The position numbers and the translations under genes are program-made. The notes under the pieces were generated by a model. It did not search any database and had not been told where the DNA came from. It worked only from the letters and a program-made list of their open reading frames with translations. Source: Narthecium ossifragum (Eukaryota > Streptophyta > Magnoliopsida > Dioscoreales > Nartheciaceae). Taken from it: DNA of 64,000 bases. The stretch covers positions 23,298,672-23,362,671 of the forward strand of contig OY986972.1 of assembly GCA_963920575.1 (NCBI GenBank), written 5' to 3'. Positions 1 to 12,900 of this stretch are shown piece by piece. The stretch's first letter is position 1. Each line of letters opens with the position of its first letter.

Positions 1-345
1 TAAGCTGAGGTCTCTTAAGCCCAGTCCACCAACCTCTTTGGGAGAGCACACCTCTTTCCAAGCTACATTTGTTATACCTGATCCTCGTCCCTTCCATAAA
101 AAAATCCCGGCAAATGCGATCTAGCTTATTGATGACCCCCAACGGCACATGAGAAGTAGACATGACGAATGTTGGGATGGTCTGTAGGATTGATTTAACG
201 AGAACTAACCTTCCTAGATCTGAAATATATCTTCCCTGCCACGATGTCACTTTGCCGATCATCTTCTCTATCAAGTGTGAACAGTCCTCTGCCTTCAATC
301 TTCCAGAGCATAGGGGAGCCCCTAAACTACTTGTAACTTGTTCCA
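1..345 (-). mobile_element. LINE (L1-type) reverse transcriptase C-terminal remnant
   Basis: Read on the minus strand, the first ~50 bases give PKEVGGLGLRDL, the hallmark of the region just after the reverse-transcriptase palm in plant L1-type LINEs. The upstream peptide (interrupted by stops) also resembles that region. The element continues off the left edge and is not intact. Confidence 0.6.
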
Positions 346-1315
346 ACTGTCTTTTTTTTTTTAAGGATAGTTTTGTAAATAATGGAATTTTAGGGATAAA
401 TCTGTAAAATAAGAGATCATGAGGATATATTTATAATTAATCCTAAAAATAATCAAAAAACTGAACAAGAATTGAAAAAAAACCAAATAGATAAAATAGC
501 TTAACGGTAGCACCATATGAGTGCTCACAACATATTACCATTACTCCGATTTCCACCGGAACTACTATCATATGGCGGCGGCGGAAGCAAAAATTCCTAT
601 CAGAAAGTTTTTTTTTTTTTTTAATGAGATGAGTTTCAAGGCTAATAAAATCAGGAGTTACAGGCCATTAAGCAATCCCAACTCATCCTTGTCCGCGTAA
701 GGTCGTCCAATTGGAAACACTGGTCACGTGAAAGATTTAATTCATAAATAAAATAAAATGAAATAAAGGAAAAGGGGAAATTTTCTGGATTAGTTCATGG
801 ATCTAGAGAATATGTGTGATGAAATATTTTTGTTCATTTGCTAGTTTAGTCCCGAGCTAAATTTTTCACATCATCGAATCAAAAATATGCTTGTCAACTG
901 TCATATCACATCAGTACTTTTTAATACACCTTTTTTCATGTCATGAATTTAAAAAATGTTAGCTATTATGTCAAATCAGTGGTTTTTAATACATTCATAT
1001 TACGTCACATCAAAATCTTTCAAAATTAAAACAATTACGAATAAATTTGTTTCCACCAATCACTCGTACCAAGGACAGGTCATGAGATGTATGCATCGGC
1101 CATCAAAATACGCGCGTGTGAGTCCCTCTCTCAAGTCCACCCAAGTGTTCAAAACACAGAGGCTTCAAACACTATATAAACTGGTGGTATGTTTTCTCCA
1201 CGATCAATGTGGGACTAAATATTTTACTACAGTATATGGACTCCTTCATTTAATTATTAAATAATAGACTTTTTCTTAGCCCATTTGATTCAACACTTTT
1301 AGGCTTGACCCACAA
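346..1315. other. AT-rich intergenic DNA without recognised gene
   Basis: Homopolymer runs and AT-rich sequence. A 102-codon open frame at 956-1264 (+) has no recognisable domain and low complexity, so I do not call it a gene. Confidence 0.6.
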
Positions 1316-2125
1316 TTACTTAATGGGTTTTTTACATATATATCCTCAAAAAACTTTCAAATTACGGATTTACCCCTATATTCTTCATATTTTCATATAT
1401 ATCCCTCAAAAGTTTAAGTATTCACATATATACCCTTCCGTCAACTCTCGTGAGGTTAAGTAACTTAACCATGGTTAAATCATATTTTAGGGGGTTTTTT
1501 GTAAATTTATGGGGATTTTCGTGTAACTATGGGTTTTTAGGGGTTTTTTTTTTGCAAATTCTCAGTTTTCACCGCCGACGCCATTTTGCGGCCAAAAGCC
1601 GGCCAAGTTTACTGATCTCCTTCCCCTTCTTATCCCCTTATTCTCCCCATTATTTCTCACTAGAAGGTAGTAGAATGAGGAGTTTGAGAGAGAAAGAAAC
1701 GGACAAAAACATAGAAGAAAAAAAGGGGTTTTCGCCGGATTTTTTCGAGATTTAAGTGGTAATCGTTGATTTTTCTTCTTCTTCTTGGTGTAGATAAGCT
1801 TCCTTATTGATTCCGGGTTTTTTCATGTATTTTTGGGCATTTTTCGTGGCATTTTTCGAGGTTTTTGGATCTTCTCCGACGAAGGTCGCCGGAGATGACG
1901 GTGGGGACGATGAACAGTATCAGGGGCAAAAAGGTAAATTGACACAATGCCGTTAACGGCGTTATGGAATATTCCCATTTGATTCCACGGCAACTAACCC
2001 GAAGGGTATTTTTGAGATTATTTAGACTTTTCAGGGGTATATATGAAAATATGAAAAATATAGGGGTAAACACGTAATTTAAATTTTTTTTGAGGATATA
2101 TATATATAAAAAACCCTTACTTAAT
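1316..2125. mobile_element. Mutator-like (MULE) non-autonomous element with 9-bp TSD
   Basis: The element spans 1325-2116 (792 bp) and is bounded by the 9-bp direct repeat TTACTTAAT at 1316-1324 and 2117-2125. Its ends are long inverted repeats: both begin GGGTTTTTTA and continue with matching blocks (TATATCCTCAAAAAA, then TTTACCCCTATAT and TTTTCATATATA) for roughly 120 bp. Long terminal inverted repeats plus a 9-bp TSD are diagnostic of Mutator-like elements. No transposase is present. The GC-richer interior (about 1560-1900) contains several CGCCG-type blocks and looks like foreign or captured DNA. Confidence 0.85.
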
Positions 2126-2474
2126 AAGTGTTTTAGGCTTTTATACGTATCTTAATCCAACACATTTCCAAGCCGAAGTCATTCGCTTACTTCCATTTTA
2201 TATATCCAGCTGACGCACTGCATGCATCAGACGCGTGACGTAGTCAAATTGAACCCAAAATATAGACAAAAAAAAAAACGCGTAATGCAGCGGGAATACT
2301 CTTTCAACAATGAAACCAACCAAATTAAGAGGCCTTCATTTTAAAATTCTCCAAAATTTCATTCCCCTCTCTCTCACCTCAGGTTAATTGTTTTTTTTTA
2401 ATATTATTATTAGATAAGGCCGAGAGCTAGATTACAGGGTAATTATCACTACTGTTAAGAAAAGGTCATAACTC

Positions 2475-2580
2475 TATATAATGGAGGCTCGAATGTTAGC
2501 TTTAGATCAACTTCAATCAGCCACAAGAGAAGATAAGATCAAAGGAGAGAGAGGCATGGGTTACTCCAGACGTACAGTAA
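2475..2580 (+). promoter_or_regulatory. Upstream copy of duplicated LRAT-gene promoter and first exon
   Basis: TATATA at 2475-2480 precedes an ATG at 2556 (frame MGYSRR). This block matches the copy 640 bp downstream almost base for base, including the TATA-to-ATG distance of 81 bp. The frame stays open for only a few codons, so this is at most a short first exon or a dead duplicate. Confidence 0.5.
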
Positions 2581-3113
2581 TATGCATAACTGACATCCTC
2601 AAACGCGTACGTCAAGCCTAGGAGTAGCCTAACCCAAAATTGAATTTTAACTTACTTAAAATTAGTGTCTACAAGCCGCAACGTCAAGCATAGGAGTAGT
2701 GTAACCCAAAATTGAGGGTAGGTAGTAAAACCTAGCCTAGCGTAAATTCAATATTCAAGTGTATGCATCATGAATCATTTTTAATCCAAACACGGACGAA
2801 TGTTTCAAAGTCGCCGTTAGTTTCATTATTTACTTTCTTCCTCACTTGCTGACGCATTATTAATACATTAAAAGCGAGATGCAGGCAAATTAATACAAAA
2901 GATAGAGACAAATTAATGTGTAATGCAGCTTGAGCGGCGTAATACACAAATCTGAGTTACTGATTGGTTGCCATAAAAAATGCAGCCAACTATCCAGCCC
3001 TTCATTTTAAAACTCTTCAAAATTAAATGCAGCCAACTAAAAAAGTCTTCAAAATTAAATGCAGCCAACTAACCAGCCCATCATTTTAAAATTCTTCAAA
3101 ATTTCATTCCTCT

Positions 3114-3215
3114 CTATAAATGGAGCTACGCTCTAATGTTTGCTAGCTCTAGATCAACTCCAATAGGCTACAAAATAAGATTGAAGGAGAGAGGCATGGG
3201 GAACATCTCCAGTAG
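3114..3215 (+). promoter_or_regulatory. Downstream copy of LRAT-gene promoter and first exon
   Basis: CTATAAAT at 3114-3121 is followed by ATG at 3196. The short frame MGNISSR ends at a good donor (AG|GTAAAA at 3215/3216). LRAT-domain plant proteins typically begin with a short MGxxSxR segment, so this is the better candidate first exon. Its 20 coding bases leave phase 2, which does not fit the phase-1 acceptor at 4519/4520, so another exon must lie between or have been lost. Confidence 0.45.
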
Positions 3216-4150
3216 GTAAAATACTTGGCTAACACCCATTAATTCCTTCCTCTCTTTTTCGCCCTCTTCTAGACATGCTAGCTTTTTCCTATTTAGTGCA
3301 GACCTAAGAATCACCTAAAGGAGGGGGATCACATCTATGTTTCTTATGGTCTTTATTCCCATCACGGTACCATCTTTACACCCCAACTTTTATGTTAACT
3401 ATTCGTTGGAGCTGATAGAAATACGAAAATCATATGACATGTGTCCTAAACATTACTAGCATAAACAAGATGAGGAGAAACCATAGTGAAAAGTATTAGT
3501 CTCTTTGTTTAGATCTGTATCTATTAATTAATGAACCTTATGCTTATTTCTTTTATGGATACTTCTTGAGAAAAATGTTAGAAGTCAATTTTTTGCCATG
3601 ATATGATATAAAGAAGAAAGGAAATATAGTTCAATTGCATGGCTTAAAAATAATTAAATTAATATGTACGCAATGAAAATTACTTTTATTTCGGCTATCT
3701 GGCAATGAATGAACTAATGTATAATGTGCTTAATCTACAACCATGATGATTAATTAATGTCATATATATAACAAATTATATATGTCCCTCTATGCAAATA
3801 TATTGCTTCACGTCTCTCGTGCAAAGTGCACACCTATATGAATGTTGAGCTATAATATAAATATACTTCTTCTTTGCAAATATCTCTTTATCTTGCTGTT
3901 ATATTGTGGAAAAAATCGCTTCTATTGGTATCTCTCTCACCATTAGTTATTGTTAACTCGGTTAAAGAAATCAAATCGACCATATTTATTCTAAATCACC
4001 AGAAAAATAATGACTAAAATTGTCCTTAATTGGCCAACTAATTTACTTTGAGTAGAATTTGAATTCGATGAAGAGGGAGATTTCAATAAGAGCATTAATT
4101 TGTTTTAAATTTCCATAGATACTAATATACAAATAAGAGAATGATTTTTC
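3216..4150. other. AT-rich intronic or intergenic stretch
   Basis: Between the candidate first exon and the main LRAT exon I see no open frame with the expected H-box (PGDHIYxWR...HHG) and no other recognisable feature. Confidence 0.5.
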
Positions 4151-4156
4151 CGACTT

Positions 4157-4436
4157 GTTTGGCTCGGGGATAAGACATGATAAAAGGGGTTATTCATTAT
4201 TCCCACTTTCTCCCCCCCAAAGCAAATATTATTGATTTATCTTCACTTTTCAATCATTTCATTATCCCCATTTTTTCTACCCAAAATCCATTATTTATCC
4301 CAACTTTTCAATGATTATTTATTATTCTCATTTTTTTATCTCAAAATCTCTTATCCCCACCTTTTTCTATTTATTTCTAAAATTCTTTATCCCCATTTAT
4401 TCTCAGTTTTTCCGTCCCCAGGCTAAACGGGCCCTC
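4157..4436. mobile_element. GTTTGG-type MITE, copy 1
   Basis: The left end reads TGTTTGGCTCGGGGATAA. The right end reads CCCCAGGCTAAACGGGCCC, an imperfect inverted repeat of the left. The interior is the TTATCCCCA/CCCATTTT-rich filler shared by about ten other copies in the window. The right end lies about 80 bp before the main LRAT exon. Confidence 0.65.
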
Positions 4437-4519
4437 AGGATTTAACATGTATCTCTTCTTCTTCGTTATCCTTTCATGTTTGTGTGCGTGCTTCAGCATC
4501 ATATATATTATTATGGCAG

Positions 4520-5379
4520 GTATCTACATGGGAGGCAAGGAGAAAGACGTGATCCAATTCGGTCCACCTGCGGGAGAAAAAATTAAATCCGGGAATATTT
4601 CTGCTAGCAGCGCCAATCCAGACTACTGCACGACCTGCGTCGAACGCGCAGCACGGACCGAGGGCGTCAACGAGACCTGCCTCGAATGCTTCGGCGCCCG
4701 CTCCGGCAAGCAAGTACACGGGTACCTCTACGGCGTTACTGGTCTTCGATCTCTCCTCCCCGGCGTGAGAGGCACCAAACTGGAGGCAGATCCTGCAGAG
4801 AAAACTCTCCACCGAGCCTCGTATCTTCTCGAGCATGGCTTCCGACCGTACCACCTCCGTCGCAACAACTGCGAGGACTTCGCCATCTACTGCAAGACTG
4901 GGCACATCACGCTGTCGAGGTTCGTCGGGCTGAGCAGCCAGGTTCGTGACGCGACGTTGGCTCTGTCCGGTGCAGGCATCCTAGGCTTCGTCGCGATGTT
5001 TCTGACCATGGTAATAAGGGTCGGTTGGCCTCTTCCCTTTGCGCTGGCCCTTTTGCTGCGGTTCGGAGCAGTCATTTGCAAACTACGACCGGTGCCTAGT
5101 TCTGAGAAGGTGGAAGTGGAAAAGTTGCTGGATGAGATCGCTGCATCAGAGATGTTGCTGCAGGAAACGCAATGCTTGCCCCACATAGCTCGCCGGTTGC
5201 TGGAGACGCCGAAATCCTTGGTGAAAATAGCTCGCCTGTTGGATCCCACAGCAAGCTCCGCATTCACCAAGCAGCTGGCTAAAAAGTCTAAGGAGTACTC
5301 GGCTCTCAATCTGGAAATAATTTTCCGCTGTGCCGAAGTGATTTTTGGTACGATGCGGACGCAACCCATCAGCTGGTAG
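4520..5379 (+). CDS. LRAT/NC-domain protein, main (last) exon; 5' coding part unresolved
   Basis: Plant LRAT-domain (NC-domain, LEAD-SENSITIVE1-like) proteins belong to the NlpC/P60 superfamily of papain-like thiol enzymes. This exon starts at an acceptor (TTATGGCAG|GT, 4519/4520) and its first residues IYMGG..DVIQFGP match the family's GIYVGG..VIHF strand. Next come a paired CxxC...CxxC zinc-like segment (CTTC, CLEC), the block HRASYLLEHGF, and the catalytic NNCEDFAIYCKTG motif with the active-site Cys. A long hydrophobic segment and a 100-residue C-terminal tail follow. The open frame extends upstream to 4447 with a hydrophobic stretch, but that is probably intron. The family H-box exon (catalytic His) is not visible upstream, so the gene may be broken or have a distant exon. 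A poly(A) signal AATAAA lies at 5541. Family assignment is firm; function of this copy is uncertain. Confidence 0.75.
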
Positions 5380-6318
5380 AAACTGAAGAATGTGTTAATT
5401 AGCTCCCTTAATTTCTAGTACTTCAGTTTGGCGTACTTCATTAATTACGAGCAATAATAGGATTGCCATTGCTAGTCCTTCAGTTGGCCCAATCATAGTG
5501 TATACGTCTAGTATGCAGTTGTATTTGAACCTTCCGATCGAATAAAGACATAGGATGTAATCAAGCCCAGCCTCTCGGCTAAGCTAACGAAAAAAAGCTC
5601 CTGCCCTGCTTGGCGCCTGCTAAGGACCCTTGCACTCCATTCTTGACTGTGGTTGAGTGTTATTGTGATCTAGCTAATGAAATCTTTGTTATTTTTTTGC
5701 ACATTGTTCTTGGTAGTTGTTTTATTGTTGCAAGTGAGCATCCATCCTTCTTCCTGGAACATGTTCAAAGGCTCAACTCATAATTAAAAAAGAAAAGTCA
5801 TACTACTTGTGCTGCGACCATTCTCGCCAGAACTAGTATTAGTATGATGAGGTTTCTTATATTATAGGTCTACTACACAATATGGTTATGTCCGAAGAGA
5901 AACACCGATATATATATTTATTGGTCTTCAGTTTGTAACAAAGGGTTATATGTTGCCAGGATCTAAGACTCATATTTTTTTTGAAAGAAAAAAGACGAGT
6001 AGTTTGCTTTGGCTTTCTTTAAGGTCCAAGTCTGAACTGATATTCCCTATGGTATACGTTCTGATTTATTCACTTTTATTCAGTTACTTATGTTCATTCT
6101 CCGTCCTTAGATTTTGGATTTTTTTAAAAATGGTGTTTATACGTTCTGTCTTATATTAAGGTTGATACGCAATGTATATGTATATATGTATATACGTAGT
6201 ATATGTATGTATGTATGCACGTAGTAGAAGGGAAAAAAAAACAAAACTAAATGAATACTGGATGGTATTATAGGGCCCCAATTCACGATTTAGGTTTCCC
6301 AAATCCACGGACACGAAG
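5380..6318. other. LRAT-gene 3' flank and intergenic DNA
   Basis: AATAAA at 5541-5546 is a likely poly(A) signal. Beyond it I see AT-rich DNA with short TATATG-type simple repeats (about 6170-6215) and no gene. Confidence 0.5.
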
Positions 6319-6543
6319 CCCCTGTTTGGTTGGAGAATAAGGGAGGATAACCCCATTTTATCTCCCTTATCCCCATTTTTTACCCAAACACCAAAAGTAA
6401 TGATTACGGGGTTATCCCCATTCCACCTACCACCACCTCTCTACTTTTTCTTACCCCCATTTCTTAACCCCACTTTTTCTAACCCCATCTAACCTTATCC
6501 CCTCTTAACCCCATTTTTTCTAACCCCATATCAAACGGGGCCG
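6319..6543. mobile_element. GTTTGG-type MITE, copy 2, in the TBC-gene promoter
   Basis: Starts CCCCTGTTTGGTTGG and ends CCATATCAAACGGGGCC. The interior repeats TAACCCCATTTTT many times. It ends about 430 bp before the ATG of the TBC gene. Confidence 0.7.
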
Positions 6544-6970
6544 AAATGCGTTTTCCGGAAGCAACGGTCGAGGCGCGAGGGTATCCCGGGTGGCGGTTGG
6601 AACGTGTCGTGGACGCTCTTTGTCCTAAGAATCCTGGCCTCCTGGAAGGATTAATCTCGAGCTAATAATAACCTAACTCTAATCCCGCCATATACTTTAA
6701 TCCCCATTCCCACCAGCTCTCCTCCTCCTCTCCCGCGGAGAGCATGACCGATTCCGCCCAGCCCTAATCGCCCATTCTACCACCCTTTCACCGCTCTTCG
6801 CCCCCCACCATCGCCCGGTCTGATCCCAGTCTTTGCTCTTGGATTTAACGGAGGAATCATTGGTTTTTGTGAGTGATTAATTGTTGGGGATTCAGGTCGA
6901 GGTGGTGGTGGGTGGGGTTTCTTCTTGATTTATTTTGTTGGGTTTTGGCTTGGGTGGTGATATATTGGGG

Positions 6971-9900
6971 ATGTGGAGGGATTCAGGAGAGCCGGCGGAT
7001 TCGTTCTACGAGGTCCGGCCAGAGTGCGGGGATTTGCCCAAGACTCGATTCAAGATTAAGGTATCAGTCTTTTTTGGGTTCTTGTTTTCTATTAAAAGAT
7101 TTGTTCTTTCTTCTCTTTTTCTTCCTTATTTTAGTAAATTTTCCCTTGGCAATCATTGTACCGGTTGCGTATTTGAAATAAATTGCCTGAGAAATGGACT
7201 CCGTTTGGTGATTTTCTTAGATATGATCTTTTCGACTATTTCCAATAATTAGCAGAGAATGGAATTTTTTGAAGTTGTAATGGCTGCGAGGTCGATATAA
7301 TGGTCACAATGTTCTTGTATTCATAATGGTGGAAAAAATGGGAAGGTGGAGCTATTAGATCCATTACATTTACGTTTATGAAGTTAATATAGTTCTTTAG
7401 ATCCTTTTGGGAAATGACATTACTTTTTTGGAAAGATGGCATCATTGATTCCTAATTCATGTGAACTACAGATAAGTGAACACACACATGCACGCACGCA
7501 CATGTAAATGGTCTAGACATTACAATCCTTTCAAGATTGTATGAAAAGAAGTTATTTATTTGGCCTAACTTAATTACTATTGGTGAAAATTTCATAGAGT
7601 GATTGATGTGTATAGTATGATTGTGACATATGGTTGCAATGAAAATTGAAGCCTAGGATACCAGTGCATTGTGGAGGTTCGACATATCACTTGCTTTTTC
7701 TGCTGAAAAGATAATGGCAAATCTCATGTTCGAATAAGCATTTAAAGCATATTTCTGAGGACATTTATGATAGCTATTGTGTTTCTTTTTTCTGATTTCC
7801 AGAGTTTGCCCGTTTAGAATTAGTACACTCTGTCCATTTCTATTGATGAATGAGTTGCATCGATATGCAAATGTAAATTTGAGAGTGTAACAAATGACAT
7901 TGTAAGGTAGTTGTAATTATCTATAGTAATAGATGAATGATAGAAGCGATCTTCTCTCTCTACTAAAGTTTAATTTTTCAGAAAAATTTTCTTTATGATT
8001 GCTCTAGTTTTAACTTTTGCATGTTTCATTAAATTGCTGTCGTTGTTGTGATCGAGGTTTTGTTTGTTATTGCAGGCTGGAAAAACTCTTAGTGCAAGAA
8101 GGTGGCGGGCTGCGTTTAGTCCAGAAGGTTACTTGGATATAGCCTCAACTCTGAGCCGAATTCAACGTGGGGTAAGTCGGAAACATGTTCTTCCAAACCT
8201 CTTCTTTGTAATTCTCATCTTAGCCTAATAATTCCAATTTTAAAGTTTATCCAATTAAAAGAATTTGGCACAGATTCATTTGCACCACTGTATATGTAGA
8301 ACTAGGAGATTCACGCTTATTCTTTACATTCATGTCGATGTAAATTAATTTTGTTAGGATAAGCAATACAGTATGACAGTCTGTGGAGTTTGGTAGGTGT
8401 CAATGGTCACTACACACTAGGAAAATGATTGGTTCCTTTTGAGCTTGTGAATTCTTGTACTTGATGTTGTATCAAGGAAGAGATTATTGTTTATGCATTT
8501 GGTTTATGTTGTGTTGAATTTTTTTCATTGATAGGCCTTAAATAGGCAATAAAAGATATAGAGACATATGCCATGATAGTTAATTAGTTATTACCCTAAT
8601 GGTAAAGAGATGCTAACTGTGTTTTTGTATTTTCGAGCTGATGGCTCCTATAGAAAAGGCTTCATTTTTATTATATGTTAACTATTTTTATTTTGATTAG
8701 GGTGTCCATCCCACAATTAGGGGAGAAGTTTGGGAGTTTTTACTTGGATGTTTTGATCCCAAAAGCACCTATGATGAGAGAGATCAGCTGAGACAGCGCC
8801 GAAGGTACATTTCCCCTTAAGGAAACATTTGGGATTTTTAATCTCATATTGCAGTCCTAGTGATTCACTTAACATCTCTTGTCTGTGTTGTATTTGAAAC
8901 TTTTCACTAAAGCAAAATAGAATTCTATTTATTCTAATTGCAGGTTATTTTCTTCGAACATGAAAAATATCCTGCTCAATGAGTGTATGTCTTATTTTGT
9001 ATTGATGCAGATTGCAATATGCTAGGTGGAAGGAAGATTGTCAAAAAATGGATTCCCATGTAGGTAGTGGTAAGATTATAACGGCTCCAATTATCAGTGA
9101 GGAAGGTGAACCTATTAAGGATCCTTTGGTGCTTTTGGAGTCTACTCCTGACCGATCTCTGCCCAGTCCAGAATGCAAGGATATTTTCACCAGTGAAGAT
9201 TCACGAATTAATGAAGGAGAGAACTTTAAGGAGGAACCTAAAGCCCATGTTATATTGGATAAGAAAATAATTCAATGGAAACTTACTCTACATCAAATTG
9301 GTATGCGTCAATACATGTATACTTTTCTTATCCTTTACTTGGGTCTAAACTTTTATATCACAGTTTGGATCCTTAGCTAACATCCTCAATACTGGGTATT
9401 TTCCTTCTTATGTGTTTACATAGCCAATCATCATGTTTCCTTGATATGCTATTAATCTATGCCCAATTAGTTTTGCATAACATTTGAAGTGCCTAGTGTA
9501 GCAATACATACTTAAGATAGTTTCTTCTTAGTAGGTGGCACAAACATGATCAAATGGCATATGACAAAAGTTCAACACGTCCAATTTAATGATCTTTCTT
9601 TCTAAAGTTGGATATAGGGATTGTTTTACTCTGGTTAGGGCTATACATTTGCAACCATTATAGGAAATTTCAACACGTCATATGAATTAGTGCAATTGAT
9701 TAAGAAGGAAGTTCTAAATTTATAAATATTCTTGTTGCATTAGTAAACCTCTAGTTGTTTTTTTTTTGAAGAGTTGAGCCAAAGGCTATCAAATGAAATT
9801 ACATTATTCCAATCAAGGCGTCTGGTCCGTCATCCTGGGACCAGACAAGATCCATCCTAGAGGATCGACAATAGCGAGCAACACAGTTGAGATTACAGGA

Positions 9901-12900
9901 TGTTACGTGTAAAACTAAACGAGTAAATTGTTTTTTTAGATATTCTCACAAATTGCTGGTTTTTTCATGATCTAGATTACAGGATGCTATGAGTAAAACT
10001 AAATGGATGGAATGTCATTAAGATGTTCTCACAAGTTGCTGGTTTATTTATGATCTAGGTCTCGATGTGGTTCGTACTGACAGGACTCTAGTATTTTATG
10101 AGAAACAAGAAAACTTATCGAAGCTTTGGGATATTTTAGCTGTTTATTCCTGGATTGATGAAGATGTTGGCTACTGTCAAGGTGAGGAGCTGAATAGCTA
10201 TTCTAAATATACTTTTTTTACTTGTTGTTTTGTTACAATTAGTCTTCGTATTATCGCTAAAGTATTTGGTTTATCCTGTAATCTCCTTTAGCTTTTCTCA
10301 TAGGCAAATCTATCATTCTAGGTGTTAAGAGGCTACAGTCTAGTTGCTGCATTAATAGTTTAGGTTCCTGGGAAAGGCTTATTTATCATTGATTTCCCCC
10401 TCACTATTGCTTGAATGAAGGGGCTAATACATATGTAGCTTATATTTGTGATTAGGAATGAGTGATCTTTGCTCCCCAATGATAATGCTCCTTGAAGATG
10501 AAGCAGATGCATTTTGGTGCTTTGAGCGCTTGATGCGCAGACTGGTAGGTTTTTTCTCAAGCTAATATTACTTCACAGTTCATAAGTATTTCCCACTATG
10601 ATAATTTTTAGATCTTTTGAAAACACAGCTTGCTGTCATGATCATTTGCCAGTCTGGTTGCCTTTTCAGTCAGACTCCCATGGTTTTGTGATTCCTATTG
10701 TCTTAGCAATTTATGTATAAATTGGTAAGAACTAACAAGTTCTAGTTTGTGGATATCAGTGAGCAAATTCCACATGATTATCACTGTAAACTGGGAAACA
10801 GGACCATTAAATCATTAATATGAACAGTTAGAACCTTCTCTCTTCTGGTTTTAATATGGTTTTATTTTTTATAACTATGTAGTTAGCCAATATTCTCATA
10901 GTCATAATTCACTGTGTCATAGCCTCCTTTTGGGATTTGCATATATTTGTATGAGCCAAGTGATCTAGGCTTAGCAAGCACCTCAAGTTGTCCTGTATAA
11001 TCTTCTTTGGTTTTAGGATGATTTACTTGCATAAACATTAAAGTCATAAAATGTCCCTATCTGTCTACATCTCTGCTTATGCATTGTTATTAGCTTATAT
11101 CGTTATATATCCTCTCATTTTCTATCCTATTATTTCCATTTTTGACTTCCTCTTTTACATTTTTGTTTGCAATCGTGAAGCGAGGAAATTTCAGATGCAC
11201 AGAGACCTCAGTTGGGGTGGAGAACCAACTTCAGAGCCTAGCATCCATAACTCAAGTTCTTGATCCGAAGCTTCATCAACATCTAGGTAAATTTTCTATA
11301 GCATTGGGCCATGTGCTATTCCCTTCTTTTTTAAGGGTGACCAACTTTACAATTAACCACTCGAGAACTACATATGAGCAGTTTATTGTAACTTATTGGA
11401 AGTGCCTTTTTTCAACGATGATTAGGATGCTTAATCATAGACCCATTTATTTGTATCAAGACCACTATTTTGTGTGGCTCCATTTCATTTCAAGGATTTT
11501 TGGGATCTTTAATTAATAATTTTTACCACTGCCAAGAAGGATCCATATATGTTCTATGCCTACTGTATACCTCAACAAGAACCAAGGAAAAATTGTATTT
11601 AGATTATTATATGCTTCTTTCCATGTAAATTTGAAGTTCTATTTGTAGGTTGTACTCTGCATCATTGATTTGCTTCCTGTTTACCTTAAACTACACATTT
11701 ATTCTTTGGTTCCTTCTATCTATGTACAACTTATGTCATGGTTTATTAAATACTGAGGAAAGTAGTGGCTTTTGATTACAGAAACGCTAGGTGGTGGTGA
11801 TTATCTCTTTGCATTCCGTATGTTCATGGTCCTGTTCCGCCGGGAATTCTCTTTTGGAGATTCTCTGTACCTGTGGGAGGTGAGGGCTTATTTCTGTGGG
11901 ATTGGATAAGCAATGTACGTTTAAACATTCTCAGCCAATATATCTTAGCTTTATAGGTAAACCAGTTGAGCCTTCTCAGATATTTTAATTAATATTGCTT
12001 GGACCATGAATTTGTCCGCATATGACTTCTGCTTCTGCATTAGCCTTTGTCATCTTTAACACCCAAGTTATACAGGCCATCGGCACTTGTGATGCCAGGC
12101 AGGGGAGTTGAAGAAGATGAAAAAAATATTTGGCACGGGTCCGTTGCAAGTAGATGTATTGTACCCGGCATCATAATCCTTCCTTGATACAATAATTAAA
12201 GATCATCTCACTTCTGGCCTTTTCTTTTATCTACTTTTGTCACCTGCTTCTGCTTCTGCTTCTGCTTCTGCTTCTACGGACATTACTCATAATCTCTTGA
12301 ATGCAACTAATACTCGCTCATGGCATGCATCTCTCGAAGGAATGAACTTCTTAGTTTATTGGTCTTTCATAATGGATCCGAAATGTACACTACTTTTCTT
12401 TCTTTTATCTTCTTGCGTGATTCTGATGCTTTAAACGTAAACTTACCCACACACTATGTCGGAGCCAGAATACCAATATTCTCTGTTCTCTCAACATTGT
12501 CTTTCCTACTCCAGACTACGTCATCTATATTTGAGTACGTCAGGATGATGCTTTGTTTCTTAACTTACATGCAGATGATGTGGGCTCTAGAATATCACCC
12601 TGATATCTTCTTGATGAATGAGGAACCAGGGATCACCACTGAAAAAAATGAGGGAACCAAAGGAAAAGCAAAATCAATACGCCAGTTCGGGAAGTATGAG
12701 CGAGATAATATGAAAAATGGAACCAAAGATTCTGAATCCCCACTCCCAATTTCAGTTTTTCTTGTTGCCAGTGTCCTCAAAGACAAAAGCTCAAAACTAA
12801 TGCAGGAAGCACGTGGCCTGGATGATGTTGTCAAGGTCTGTGCCAACTCTGCCTCCTTAGATGCTTTTCAAATCTTCTATTTGGCTGCTTAAGACATTAA

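Noticed and set aside
4447..4519. Hydrophobic N-terminus MYLFFFVILSCLC as a signal peptide
   Set aside because: Family alignment starts at IYMGG directly after a good acceptor; the upstream frame is T-rich and typical of an intron end.
4474..5369. Minus-strand frames of 143 and 160 codons
   Set aside because: They are antisense shadows of the LRAT exon, a consequence of GC-rich codon use.
12237..12574. Open frame preceding TBC exon 9
   Set aside because: It is intron 8 read through; the acceptor at 12574/12575 gives the conserved MMWALEYHP start and keeps phase.
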